From Clostridia bacterium (GTDB taxonomy: Bacteria; Bacillota; Clostridia; RUG12999): a DNA stretch of 8,764 bases. Position numbers and translations under genes: made by a program. The notes under the pieces were generated by a model. The model had not been told where the DNA came from, searched no databases, and worked only from the letters and a program-made list of their open reading frames with translations. The stretch covers positions 1 through 8,764 of the forward strand of contig JAFVVU010000163.1 in assembly GCA_017502065.1 (NCBI GenBank), written 5' to 3'. Positions 1 through 6,422 of this stretch are shown piece by piece. Position 1 is the stretch's first letter; each line of letters begins with the position of its first letter.

Positions 1-35
1 TGTAATAAAATATTTGAGGACATTATCCCAAACAT

Positions 36-422
36 TTATAATTCAGGTTTTAAAGGAATATATATAATTGCTTCAAATCCACTTGATGTTATGTGTAGAA
101 TTTGTTTAAAATATGCAAAAACCTCATCAACTTTAACTTTTTTGCGCATTGCTATTTTTGCATAGCACACCCCCGCCCCCGTGTTTATGGGGATGTGCAC
201 AAAAACAAATGCCGCAATGTAAAGCAGATAAAAGATTATTCCCGGAGCACCGTAAATAAATCCCGTGCCCCAGAACTGAGCACACAAAAACTGCGCTGTC
301 ATTATGGCAAAATACACCGCAATTTTAACCAGTGTACCTACCAGACTTATCATCACAGCTTTGGATTTCCGTTTATTGAATATTTTTTTTGTTTCAGTAA
401 ATATCTCCTTATGCGTGATCAC
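36..422 (-). CDS. Small membrane protein, possibly DUF975-like, perhaps truncated
   Basis: A 128-residue protein with a basic N-terminus and two hydrophobic helices (about residues 22-48 and 60-79). A charged segment (about 81-107, ending in DEVFAYFKQ) resembles the loop after the second helix in DUF975-type membrane proteins; that likeness is from memory and weak. DUF975 proteins normally continue with further helices, but here the frame stops at 36-38, so the gene may be short, decayed or frameshifted. I chose GTG 420-422 because GAGGTG lies 6 nt upstream; an in-frame GTG at 429-431 would add three residues but is 13 nt from its nearest GGAGG. It starts 17 nt after the RNase J stop on the same strand, so it is probably co-transcribed and translationally coupled. 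A four-codon mini-ORF sits in the junction. Function unknown. Confidence 0.55.
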   Translation of the reverse strand: MITHKEIFTETKKIFNKRKSKAVMISLVGTLVKIAVYFAIMTAQFLCAQFWGTGFIYGAPGIIFYLLYIAAFVFVHIPINTGAGVCYAKIAMRKKVKVDEVFAYFKQILHITSSGFEAIIYIPLKPEL

Positions 423-439
423 TTCAAACACCTCGCATT

Positions 440-2110
440 TTACACCTCCATAATAACGGGCAAAAGCATCGGGTTGCGTTTTGTTTTGTTGTAGAGATAT
501 GATGCAAGCTCATTTTTAACGGAGGTTTTTATTATTGTCCAGTCATTTACTCCATCAAGTCTGCTTTTTTCAATAGCTTCTCTTGATACGGATTTGATTT
601 CTTCCATCAAATCCTCGGATTCGCGTACATATACAAATCCACGCGAAATAATGTCGGGTCCTGCAACAATCTCGCGCGTTTTCGCCGACATTGTTACAAC
701 AATTACGATAAGACCGTCCTGCGCCAGATGTCTTCTGTCGCGAAGAACGATGTTACCTACATCTCCAATACCAAGTCCGTCAACAAGCACCTTGCCTGAA
801 GGCACGCTGCTTCCAATTCTTGCACCATTATCATCAATTTCCAAAACCTGTCCTACGTCCATTGTAAATATGTTTTCTGACGGAACTCCCATTTTTTCGG
901 CAAGTATGCCGTGTTGTTTCAGATGACGGTAATCTCCGTGAATCGGCATGAAATACTTCGGCTTCGTTATGCCAAGTATCATCTTCAGTTCTTCCTGACA
1001 CGCATGACCGGAAACGTGCACCTCATCAAGAGATTTATAAATTACATCTGCTCCGAGTTTAAACAACTCGTCAATTACTTTAAAAATAAGTTTTTCATTG
1101 CCGGGAATTGGACTTGCGGAAATTACAATCAGATCCCCGGGTGTTATTTCAACATTTTTATGTCCCGAAAAAGCCATTCTGGAAAGTGCCGACATTGTTT
1201 CGCCCTGACTTCCCGTTGTACAGATTGTGACTTTGTTCGGTGGATATTTTTTAATTTCACTTATCGGTATAAGCGTGCCTTCAGGTATATCCATATATCC
1301 CAGAAGTGACGCCACTTCAACAATGTTTTCCATGCTGCGTCCCGAAACAGCTACCTTTCGTCCGTAGCGCACAGAAGCATTTATAAGCTGCTGAACCCTG
1401 TGGATATTCGAAGCAAACGTTGCAACAATTATCCTTTGGTTTTTGTGACTGCTTAATATATCGTCAAAAGTATCTCCAACGCTGCGTTCCGACATTGTAT
1501 ATCCCGGACGTTCAACGTTTGTTGAATCGGATAAAAGCGCCAGAACACCTTTTTTTCCTATTTCGCCAAGTCTTGCAAGGTCAATCATCGGACCTGCAAT
1601 CGGCGTAGGGTCAATTTTAAAGTCGCCTGTGTGGATTACGGTACCCTTCGGTGTATAAATTGCAAGCATTACCGCATCCGCAATACTGTGGTTTGAATGA
1701 ATAAATTCAACAGAAAAGCTGCCGAGCTTAATGGTTTCCCCCTGCGAAACCCTTACAAGCTTTGACGTGGAAAGAAGACCGTGTTCTTTAAGCTTACATT
1801 CCGCAAGCCCCAGTGTCAGCCCCGTGCCGTACACCGGAACGTTTATTTCCTTAAGGAAAAACGGAAGTCCGCCGATATGGTCTTCATGCCCGTGCGTCAG
1901 AATTATTCCGCGCACCTTTTCTTTGTTTTTTACAAGGTAAGATATGTCGGGTATTACAAGGTCAACTCCGAACATTTCCTCATCGGGAAAAGCAATACCG
2001 CTGTCAACAACAATTATGTCGTGTCCGTACTCAAAAACATAAATATTCTTACCGATTTCATTAAGCCCGCCCAGTGCAACTATCTTCAGTTTATTAGGTT
2101 TACGAGCCAA
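440..2110 (-). CDS. rnj: Ribonuclease J (RNase J1-type metallo-beta-lactamase/beta-CASP RNase)
   Basis: RNase J combines 5'-to-3' exonuclease and endonuclease activity on mRNA decay and rRNA/tRNA maturation intermediates; it is cytoplasmic and zinc-dependent. The 556 residues match the family length of about 555. The metallo-beta-lactamase core carries HGHEDH (H73, H75, D77, H78), H141 in SNHS, D163 in HTGDF and H391 in PIHGDYR, all metal-site positions of the family. The beta-CASP insert lies roughly at 200-350, with SDSTNVERPG (194-203) and the VSGHA loop (H369) characteristic of RNase J. A C-terminal domain follows to residue 556. The start is TTG (2108-2110): GGAGG at 2119-2123 is 8 nt upstream and the encoded MARKPN is a normal N-terminus. 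Transcription probably comes from the extended -10 promoter near 2198-2206. The downstream membrane-protein gene begins 17 nt after the stop. It is divergent from RNase Y. All key residues are present. Confidence 0.97.
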   Translation of the reverse strand: MARKPNKLKIVALGGLNEIGKNIYVFEYGHDIIVVDSGIAFPDEEMFGVDLVIPDISYLVKNKEKVRGIILTHGHEDHIGGLPFFLKEINVPVYGTGLTLGLAECKLKEHGLLSTSKLVRVSQGETIKLGSFSVEFIHSNHSIADAVMLAIYTPKGTVIHTGDFKIDPTPIAGPMIDLARLGEIGKKGVLALLSDSTNVERPGYTMSERSVGDTFDDILSSHKNQRIIVATFASNIHRVQQLINASVRYGRKVAVSGRSMENIVEVASLLGYMDIPEGTLIPISEIKKYPPNKVTICTTGSQGETMSALSRMAFSGHKNVEITPGDLIVISASPIPGNEKLIFKVIDELFKLGADVIYKSLDEVHVSGHACQEELKMILGITKPKYFMPIHGDYRHLKQHGILAEKMGVPSENIFTMDVGQVLEIDDNGARIGSSVPSGKVLVDGLGIGDVGNIVLRDRRHLAQDGLIVIVVTMSAKTREIVAGPDIISRGFVYVRESEDLMEEIKSVSREAIEKSRLDGVNDWTIIKTSVKNELASYLYNKTKRNPMLLPVIMEV

Positions 2111-2118
2111 AAATTTCG

Positions 2119-2123
2119 CCTCC
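2119..2123 (-). promoter_or_regulatory. Ribosome binding site fixing the TTG start of RNase J
   Basis: On the minus strand this reads GGAGG, followed by 8 nt and then TTG GCT CGT. No ATG in frame lies nearby, so this site decides the start. Confidence 0.85.
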
Positions 2124-2197
2124 TCGAAAAAAATTATTTCCGGTCATATATAGAATGCTTTCGCATTAAAAAACAAAATTTTATACATACATATTCT

Positions 2198-2206
2198 ATT
2201 ATATCA
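2198..2206 (-). promoter_or_regulatory. Extended -10 sigma-A promoter for RNase J
   Basis: On the minus strand the bases read TGATATAAT, a perfect TATAAT with the TGn extension. The -35 region 17 bp upstream (TTTATT) is poor, which is usual for extended -10 promoters. Transcription would start near 2191 and give a leader of about 80 nt before the TTG start. Confidence 0.6.
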
Positions 2207-2266
2207 TAAAATTTCCAAATAATAAAGCATTTTTTAAAATTTATTTTTTCCTGTAAAGTTATATTT

Positions 2267-2298
2267 TGCCGGACTTGTATTATTATAGCATTCCGGCA
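2267..2298. repeat. GC-rich inverted repeat between the rnj and rny promoters
   Basis: TGCCGGA (2267-2273) is the exact reverse complement of TCCGGCA (2292-2298), with an 18-bp AT-rich spacer. GC-rich arms are conspicuous in a spacer that is otherwise almost all A and T. It lies upstream of both divergent promoters, so a shared operator is possible; a hairpin in a longer transcript is the alternative. Seven-bp arms can arise by chance. Confidence 0.35.
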
Positions 2299-2341
2299 CA
2301 ATGTGTATACATAAAAATTAATAAAAATTGCATTAAAATAC

Positions 2342-2370
2342 TTGACGAACGGGGAATTTATGTATATAAT
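2342..2370 (+). promoter_or_regulatory. Strong sigma-A promoter for RNase Y
   Basis: TTGACG (2342-2347), a 17-bp spacer and TATAAT (2365-2370) differ from consensus at one base. Transcription would start near 2377, leaving a leader of about 79 nt. Confidence 0.85.
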
Positions 2371-2432
2371 AAAATGGTGCATATGTATTTATTATTAAAA
2401 TAAATATAGAAATAAAAACTTTATATTTTTAC

Positions 2433-2441
2433 AAGGAGGTG
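2433..2441 (+). promoter_or_regulatory. Ribosome binding site of RNase Y, unusually far from its ATG
   Basis: AAGGAGGTG is a near-perfect Shine-Dalgarno sequence, but GGAGG ends 16 nt before ATG 2456. In-frame ATA codons occur at 2447 (7 nt away, ideal spacing) and 2453. No ATG, GTG or TTG lies in frame between the site and 2456. Confidence 0.6.
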
Positions 2442-2455
2442 TAGGCATAACAATA

Positions 2456-4003
2456 ATGGATACCTTACATTACATTTTAATTGCCGTTGCCGTTCTCACG
2501 GGCATTGTTGGCATTTTGATAGGCATTCTCCTTCGTAAAGGCATAGCCGAAAAGAAAATCGGCAGCGCCGAAGCAGAAGCCAAGAAAATTGTTGAATCTG
2601 CCGAAAAGGCGGCTGGGGCTAAGAAAAAAGAAGCTCTTATTGAAGCTAAAGACGAAATACATAAACTCAGAGTTGAGTGTGATAAAGAAATAAAAGAACG
2701 CAGAAGCGAAATATCACGCCAGGAACGCAGGATAAGCCAGAAGGAAGAAACTCTGGACAAAAAATCCGAAGCTCTTGAGAAAAAAGAAGAACTTGTTAAC
2801 AAAAAGAACAAAGAACTTGAAGAAATGCAGGAAAAAACTGCTGCTCTTCATCAGAAACAGATTGAACAGCTTGAAAAAATTGCATCGCTTACAAAAGAGG
2901 AGGCTAAACAAACGCTTATTGCAAGCATAGAAAGTGAAGCCCGTCATGAAGCTGCAATGCTTATCAAGGAAATCGAAGATCAGGCTAAAGACGAAGCTGA
3001 AAAGAAAGCTCGTAAAATCATCGGTCTTGCCATCCAGAGATGTGCTGCCGACCACGCAGCTGAAGTTACAGTTTCGGTTGTTGCTTTGCCTAACGACGAA
3101 ATGAAAGGAAGAATCATCGGACGTGAGGGACGTAACATACGTACTCTCGAAACCTTAACGGGTATCGACCTTATTATTGACGATACTCCGGAAGCGGTTG
3201 TTCTGTCAGGGTTTGACCCTGTCCGCCGTGAAGTTGCAAGACTTGCTCTTGAAAACCTTATCCACGACGGTAGAATTCATCCTACACGAATTGAAGAAAC
3301 TGTTGAAAAAGCCCAGAAAGAAGTTGAAAACATCATTAAACAGGAAGGTGAACGTGCAACGTTTGAAACAGGCGTAAACGGACTCCACCCTGAACTTGTA
3401 AGACTTCTCGGTAAGCTGAAATACAGGACAAGTTACGGCCAAAATGTTTTAATGCACAGCATTGAGGTTTCGCATCTTGCCGGTCTTATGGCTGCCGAAA
3501 TGGGCGCAGACGTAAACCTTGCAAAACGCGCCGGTCTTCTCCACGATATCGGTAAAGCCCTTGACCACGAGGTTGATGGTTCACATATCGAAATCGGTGC
3601 AAACGTTGCAAGAAAATACAAAGAAAACAATGAAGTTATTCACGCCATTATGGCTCACCACGGTGATGTTGAAGCAAACACAATCATAGCTTGTCTTGTT
3701 CAGGCGGCGGATGCTATTTCTGCTGCAAGACCGGGCGCAAGACGTGAAAACATTGAAATGTATATCAAACGTCTTGAAAAGCTTGAAGAAATTGCTACAA
3801 GCTTCTCCGGTGTTGAACGCTCTTTCGCAATTCAGGCCGGAAGAGAAATCCGTATAATGGTTAAACCCGACGATGTAAGCGACGAATCAATGGTTCTTGT
3901 TGCAAGGGATATTGTTAAGAAAATTGAAGACGAACTTGAATATCCCGGTCAGATTAAGGTTAATGTAATACGTGAAGTACGTACAGTAGATTACGCAAAA
4001 TGA
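2456..4003 (+). CDS. rny: Ribonuclease Y
   Basis: RNase Y is the membrane-anchored endoribonuclease that starts decay of much mRNA in Firmicutes and serves as scaffold for degradosome-like assemblies. The 515 residues fit the usual length of about 520. In order: one N-terminal transmembrane helix (about 5-27); a long charged coiled coil rich in E, K and A (about 30-200); a KH RNA-binding domain with [10 protein letters not shown] (218-227, GxxG loop); and an HD phosphohydrolase domain with H334, the HD pair H363-D364 in LLHDIGKA, H401-H402 and D419, the expected metal ligands. The C-terminal region completes the family pattern. I start at ATG 2456, giving MDTLHYIL; an ATA start at 2447 would add three residues and fit the ribosome binding site better. 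A strong promoter precedes it and a terminator follows directly, so it is probably mostly monocistronic. YmdB and SpoVS follow, as in B. subtilis. Confidence 0.97.
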   Translation: MDTLHYILIAVAVLTGIVGILIGILLRKGIAEKKIGSAEAEAKKIVESAEKAAGAKKKEALIEAKDEIHKLRVECDKEIKERRSEISRQERRISQKEETLDKKSEALEKKEELVNKKNKELEEMQEKTAALHQKQIEQLEKIASLTKEEAKQTLIASIESEARHEAAMLIKEIEDQAKDEAEKKARKIIGLAIQRCAADHAAEVTVSVVALPNDEMKGRIIGREGRNIRTLETLTGIDLIIDDTPEAVVLSGFDPVRREVARLALENLIHDGRIHPTRIEETVEKAQKEVENIIKQEGERATFETGVNGLHPELVRLLGKLKYRTSYGQNVLMHSIEVSHLAGLMAAEMGADVNLAKRAGLLHDIGKALDHEVDGSHIEIGANVARKYKENNEVIHAIMAHHGDVEANTIIACLVQAADAISAARPGARRENIEMYIKRLEKLEEIATSFSGVERSFAIQAGREIRIMVKPDDVSDESMVLVARDIVKKIEDELEYPGQIKVNVIREVRTVDYAK

Positions 4004-4010
4004 TTAATAA

Positions 4011-4041
4011 AAGAGCTGAAGAAATACTTCAGCTCTTTTTT
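4011..4041 (+). terminator. Rho-independent terminator of rny
   Basis: An 11-bp perfect stem, AAGAGCTGAAG (4011-4021) with CTTCAGCTCTT (4027-4037), encloses the 5-nt loop AAATA and runs into six T (4036-4041). It begins 8 nt after the RNase Y stop. Confidence 0.93.
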
Positions 4042-4090
4042 ACCCTTGGCTTTTATAATTTTGACAGGATTAATATAAAAAGATGCAAAA

Positions 4091-4245
4091 CGGACAAACC
4101 GAAGCAAAACAGTTATGTTTTGCCTCGCCCGATGGCGTACACTGGTACGCCGAGAGGTGAGGGTTGTTCGTAGCACGAAAGCTCTGATTTTGGAAATTCG
4201 TTTTAACGAATTTCTACCTACAGTGTCAACTTTGTCTTTTACACT
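4091..4245. repeat. Dense hairpin cluster: candidate structured RNA or dispersed palindromic element
   Basis: Consecutive perfect or near-perfect stems fill this stretch. GCAAAAC/GTTTTGC pairs 4104-4110 with 4117-4123. CCTCGCC/GGTGAGG pairs 4123-4129 with 4156-4162 (one G-U) and encloses GGCGTAC/GTACGCC (4134-4140 with 4145-4151, loop ACTG). TTCGT/ACGAA pairs 4167-4171 with 4175-4179. GAAATTCG/CGAATTTC pairs 4193-4200 with 4207-4214. AGTGT/ACACT pairs 4222-4226 with 4241-4245. In addition GCACGAAAGC (4173-4182) is fully complementary to GCTTTCGTGC (4267-4276) and would compete with the TTCGT hairpin. The part around 4120-4165 is more GC-rich than the surroundings. I do not recognise a known riboswitch or RNA family. 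It lies after the rny terminator and before the ymdB promoter, which fits an independent element better than a leader. Confidence 0.45.
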
Positions 4246-4266
4246 TATTTTCTTTATTTTTATTAT
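4238..4266 (+). promoter_or_regulatory. Sigma-A promoter for ymdB
   Basis: TTTACA (4238-4243), a 17-bp spacer and TATTAT (4261-4266) match five of six bases at each hexamer. Transcription would start near 4273, about 50 nt before the YmdB start. It overlaps the right end of the hairpin cluster (the ACACT arm). Confidence 0.6.
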
Positions 4267-4322
4267 GCTTTCGTGCGGTTGGCGCTTTTTAGATTAATCC
4301 TTTTTAGAAAGAGGAAAAATAT

Positions 4323-5084
4323 ATGAATATATTATGTATTGGCGATATTGTCGGCAGAAACGGTGCCGAAATGCTCGCCGGTCAGCTCCGGTATTTAAAA
4401 CAGGATTACGACATTGATTTTGTTATTGCCAACGGCGAAAACGCCAACACAGGCAACGGAATCAACCGCAAGAGAGCAGATTTTCTGCTTGATGCGGGTG
4501 TTGACGTAATTACGCTTGGCAACCACGCCTTTTCAAAACCGCGTGTTACCGAGCTTTTTAACGACGGTTATCCCATAATCCGCCCTGCAAATATGACAGA
4601 CGTTTCCGGACCGGGATATATCATAAGGACCGTATGCGGCAAAAAGATTTGTGTCATAAACCTTATCGGCAGAGTGTTTATGCGCGAAGCAGACTGTCCG
4701 TTTGAAACCGCCAACAACCTCATCTCCGGGCTTGATGCAGATATTTATATTATTGATTTTCACGCCGAAGCAACAAGCGAAAAACAGGCGCTCGGCTGGT
4801 ATCTTGACGGAAGAGCGGCGTGCGTGTTCGGCACACATACCCACACACAAACCGCAGACGAGCGTATACTTCCGGCAGGCACGGCATATATTACCGATAT
4901 CGGCATGACGGGACCGTACAACTCTGTGCTGGGCGTAAAAAAGGAAATTGCCGTACAAAAATTTCTTACAATGGAAAATATCCGCTATGAACATGCCGAA
5001 GGAAATTGTATGCTGAACGGTATTGTGGTCGGCATAGGCGAAAATGGACTTGCCGCAAGCATAAAACGTATCAATATTCATTAA
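4323..5084 (+). CDS. ymdB: YmdB-family metallophosphoesterase (TIGR00282 type)
   Basis: YmdB is a cytoplasmic calcineurin-like phosphodiesterase acting on 2',3'- and some 3',5'-cyclic nucleotides in B. subtilis, where it affects the choice between motility and biofilm; this is family knowledge, the substrate here is inferred. Length (253 residues) is close to the usual 260. Metal and active-site motifs are present: GDIVG with D8, NGEN with E39 and N40, GNH with N67 and H68, DFHAEATSEK with H147, and GTHTHTQT with H172 and H174. The third motif reads GNHAFSK, where I recall a tryptophan and aspartate (GNHxWDK) in most relatives. ATG 4323 is supported by AGAGG (4310-4314) 8 nt upstream. It has its own promoter after the rny terminator. 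No clear terminator follows, so some read-through into spoVS is possible. Confidence 0.93.
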   Translation: MNILCIGDIVGRNGAEMLAGQLRYLKQDYDIDFVIANGENANTGNGINRKRADFLLDAGVDVITLGNHAFSKPRVTELFNDGYPIIRPANMTDVSGPGYIIRTVCGKKICVINLIGRVFMREADCPFETANNLISGLDADIYIIDFHAEATSEKQALGWYLDGRAACVFGTHTHTQTADERILPAGTAYITDIGMTGPYNSVLGVKKEIAVQKFLTMENIRYEHAEGNCMLNGIVVGIGENGLAASIKRINIH

Positions 5085-5136
5085 TCTATTTTTACTAAAT
5101 TCCCTCTCCCAAATATAGCAATATTCTACAAGCGTT

Positions 5137-5165
5137 TTGACCGAATTCTTGATATTTGTTGTATT
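5137..5165 (+). promoter_or_regulatory. Weak candidate sigma-A promoter upstream of spoVS
   Basis: TTGACC (5137-5142), 17 bp, TGTATT (5160-5165): five and four matches to consensus. It would give a leader of about 100 nt. A 10-bp palindrome TTGTATACAA (5176-5185) sits at or just after the expected start of transcription. Confidence 0.3.
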
Positions 5166-5213
5166 TTGCCTAATTTTGTATACAATTTTTGGTAATTTTG
5201 GCATTAAAAAAAT

Positions 5214-5243
5214 AAAGGTATTATATCAAATTTTGTAGAAATA
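5214..5243 (+). promoter_or_regulatory. Candidate sigma-H promoter of spoVS
   Basis: AAAGGTATT (5214-5222), 12 bp, then GTAGAAATA (5235-5243) fit the sigma-H patterns RNAGGAWWW and RNNGAATWW with one mismatch each. The spacer is one bp longer than in B. subtilis spoVG as I remember it. The start of transcription would fall near 5250, just before the ribosome binding site. spoVS of B. subtilis is known to be sigma-H dependent, which makes the match more credible. Confidence 0.35.
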
Positions 5244-5272
5244 AGTATCAATGGTGAATAGGAGGGGTTTCT

Positions 5273-5533
5273 TTGGAAATACTTAAAGTTTCGTCCAAAT
5301 CCGTGCCTAATTCCGTTGCCGGAGCTTTAGCAGAAGTTATAAGAACCGACAATAATGCGGAAATTCAGGCCATTGGAGCCGGAGCAATTAACCAGGCAAT
5401 AAAGGCAATTGCCATCGCAAGAGGTTTCCTTGCTCCGTCAGGCATTGATCTTGTTTGTATTCCTGCATTTACCGATATTGAAGTTAACGGTGAAAAAAGG
5501 ACTGCAATAAGACTTCTCGTTGAAACAAAATAA
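5273..5533 (+). CDS. spoVS: Stage V sporulation protein S
   Basis: SpoVS is a small Alba-like-fold protein needed in B. subtilis for progress through sporulation (spore coat and core dehydration stage) and for normal septation; its molecular partner is not settled. The 86 residues equal the B. subtilis length and keep its hallmark sequence: MEILKVSSKSVPNSVAGALA at the N-terminus, EIQAIGAGAINQAIKA (30-45), IARGFLAPSG and CIPAFTDI. The start is TTG (5273-5275), preceded by a strong AGGAGGGG (5260-5266) at about 6 nt. It follows YmdB on the same strand and ends at a bidirectional terminator. SpoVS also occurs in some non-sporulating bacteria, so it is suggestive but not proof that this organism makes spores. 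Confidence 0.96.
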   Translation: MEILKVSSKSVPNSVAGALAEVIRTDNNAEIQAIGAGAINQAIKAIAIARGFLAPSGIDLVCIPAFTDIEVNGEKRTAIRLLVETK

Positions 5534-5548
5534 GAAAAAACCACCAAT

Positions 5549-5582
5549 AAAAAAAGCTGTCACAAACGCGACAGCTTTTTTT
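5549..5582. terminator. Bidirectional terminator between spoVS and the isomerase operon
   Basis: Seven A plus GCTGTC (5549-5561) pair perfectly with GACAGC plus seven T (5570-5582), a 13-bp stem with the 8-nt loop ACAAACGC. The A tract on one side and T tract on the other let it work on both strands. It lies 16 nt after the spoVS stop and 8 nt after the stop of the minus-strand isomerase. Confidence 0.93.
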
Positions 5583-5589
5583 ATTTTTA

Positions 5590-6405
5590 TTATCTTAATG
5601 ATTTTAAGAATGCAATTCCGTTTTTGATATCTTCATATCTGGTATCGCCGGCTTCACGTTCAATTGTGAGAAATCCGTCGTATCCTATCTCTTTAAGAGC
5701 GCCGATATATTTCGGGAAATTTACATGACCTTCGCCAAGCGGTACTTCAAGGAAATAATCCGCAACCGGACCTCTCTCATCATCGGCAAGGTCGTACCAT
5801 GTTCTGCCTTCCGGTTTGGAAACAAGGATACCGTCCTTTGCATGTGTATGCATTATGTATTTGCCAACTGTTGTTGCAGCCTCTGCTGCATCAACTCCCT
5901 GAATCATAACAAGGTTTGCCGGGTCAAAGTTAACTCTTATGGCATTTGTATCAATTGTTTCAATAAATTCTTTTAAGAATTCCGGTGTTTCGGGACCTGT
6001 TTCAAGAGCAAAATATCCTCCAACGGATTCGCAGTATTTACCGATTTCCGTTACCGCTCTGCGAACAGATGGTGTTTTAAGCTGACCTGCATGAGCGTTC
6101 ATTACGTTTACACCGAATTCCTGTGAAATATCCATCATTTTTTTGGTAAGCTCAATGTTTCCGTTTGCAATTCCTTCTTCAGAAAAACCAAAACGGAGAC
6201 TTGAACAGTATGATGAAATTTCCATTCCGAGAGAAGACACCATATCTTTTATTTCTTTGATAACAGCCGGTGTTATGTTATCCGGATGAATTTCCGGTGT
6301 ACGGCTTGTGAACTGAACCGCTTCAGCACCACACTGCGCCGCAAGCTTTATACCTTCGTAAAGACCTTTCTGAAAACAGTCTACAATTACTCCAACTTTC
6401 ATCAT
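5590..6405 (-). CDS. Sugar phosphate isomerase/epimerase-like TIM-barrel protein, paralogue 1
   Basis: A protein of the xylose-isomerase-like TIM-barrel superfamily (AP_endonuc_2 fold), whose members isomerise or epimerise sugars, sugar phosphates and inosose-type compounds with a divalent metal. From ATG 6403-6405 it has 271 residues, normal for the family. The likely metal ligands are E135 in ALETGPE, D161 in VNFDPAN, H186 or H188 in MHTHAKDG, and E249 in LTIERE; H105 (NAHAG) lies near the site. Substrate cannot be read from sequence. An in-frame TTG at 6409-6411 is 5 nt from AGGAG and could be the start; I prefer ATG because the neighbouring paralogue has the same TTGGAAAT leader but can only start at ATG. 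It begins 11-17 nt after paralogue 2 stops, so the two form an operon, and a terminator follows. Confidence 0.85.
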   Translation of the reverse strand: MMKVGVIVDCFQKGLYEGIKLAAQCGAEAVQFTSRTPEIHPDNITPAVIKEIKDMVSSLGMEISSYCSSLRFGFSEEGIANGNIELTKKMMDISQEFGVNVMNAHAGQLKTPSVRRAVTEIGKYCESVGGYFALETGPETPEFLKEFIETIDTNAIRVNFDPANLVMIQGVDAAEAATTVGKYIMHTHAKDGILVSKPEGRTWYDLADDERGPVADYFLEVPLGEGHVNFPKYIGALKEIGYDGFLTIEREAGDTRYEDIKNGIAFLKSLR

Positions 6406-6422
6406 TTCCAACTTCTCTCCTG

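Larger units (their letters stand above)
2111..2455. other. 345-bp AT-rich divergent control region between rnj and rny
   Basis: No plausible gene lies here. It holds the minus-strand promoter of RNase J (2198-2206), the plus-strand promoter of RNase Y (2342-2370), an inverted repeat between them (2267-2298) and two AT-rich untranslated leaders of about 80 nt. Short TATACAT-like words recur (2182-2189 and 2306-2312), but base composition alone could explain those. Confidence 0.8.
4004..4322. other. 319-bp spacer between rny and ymdB
   Basis: It holds the rny terminator, a cluster of hairpins (4091-4245) and a promoter (4238-4266) leading to YmdB. A 60-codon plus-strand frame (4115-4297) lacks a ribosome binding site and crosses the palindromes, so I do not call it a gene. 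Confidence 0.75.

Noticed and set aside
1..35. ATG at 33-35 (minus strand) directly after the stop of the membrane protein
   Set aside because: No ribosome binding site precedes it and only 11 codons are visible, so it cannot be called a gene.
2282..2287. Second minus-strand TATAAT upstream of rnj
   Set aside because: The -35 position reads GTATAC or similar and there is no TGn extension; the site at 2198-2206 is better and nearer.
4054..4066. TATAAT (4054-4059) and TTGACA (4061-4066) just after the rny terminator
   Set aside because: They are in the wrong order to form one promoter, and neither has a partner hexamer at 16-18 bp.
4115..4297. 60-codon plus-strand frame in the rny-ymdB spacer
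   Set aside because: No ribosome binding site, no recognisable similarity, and its codons are made of the palindromic stems and the ymdB promoter.
4533..5204. Long open minus-strand frame (223 codons) opposite ymdB
   Set aside because: It is antisense to a clear YmdB gene, has no ribosome binding site and its translation is cysteine- and histidine-rich in the manner of shadow frames.
5124..5240. Inverted repeat TTCTACAA (5124-5131) / TTGTAGAA (5233-5240) before spoVS
   Set aside because: Eight AT-rich bases separated by 101 bp can easily occur by chance in this composition.
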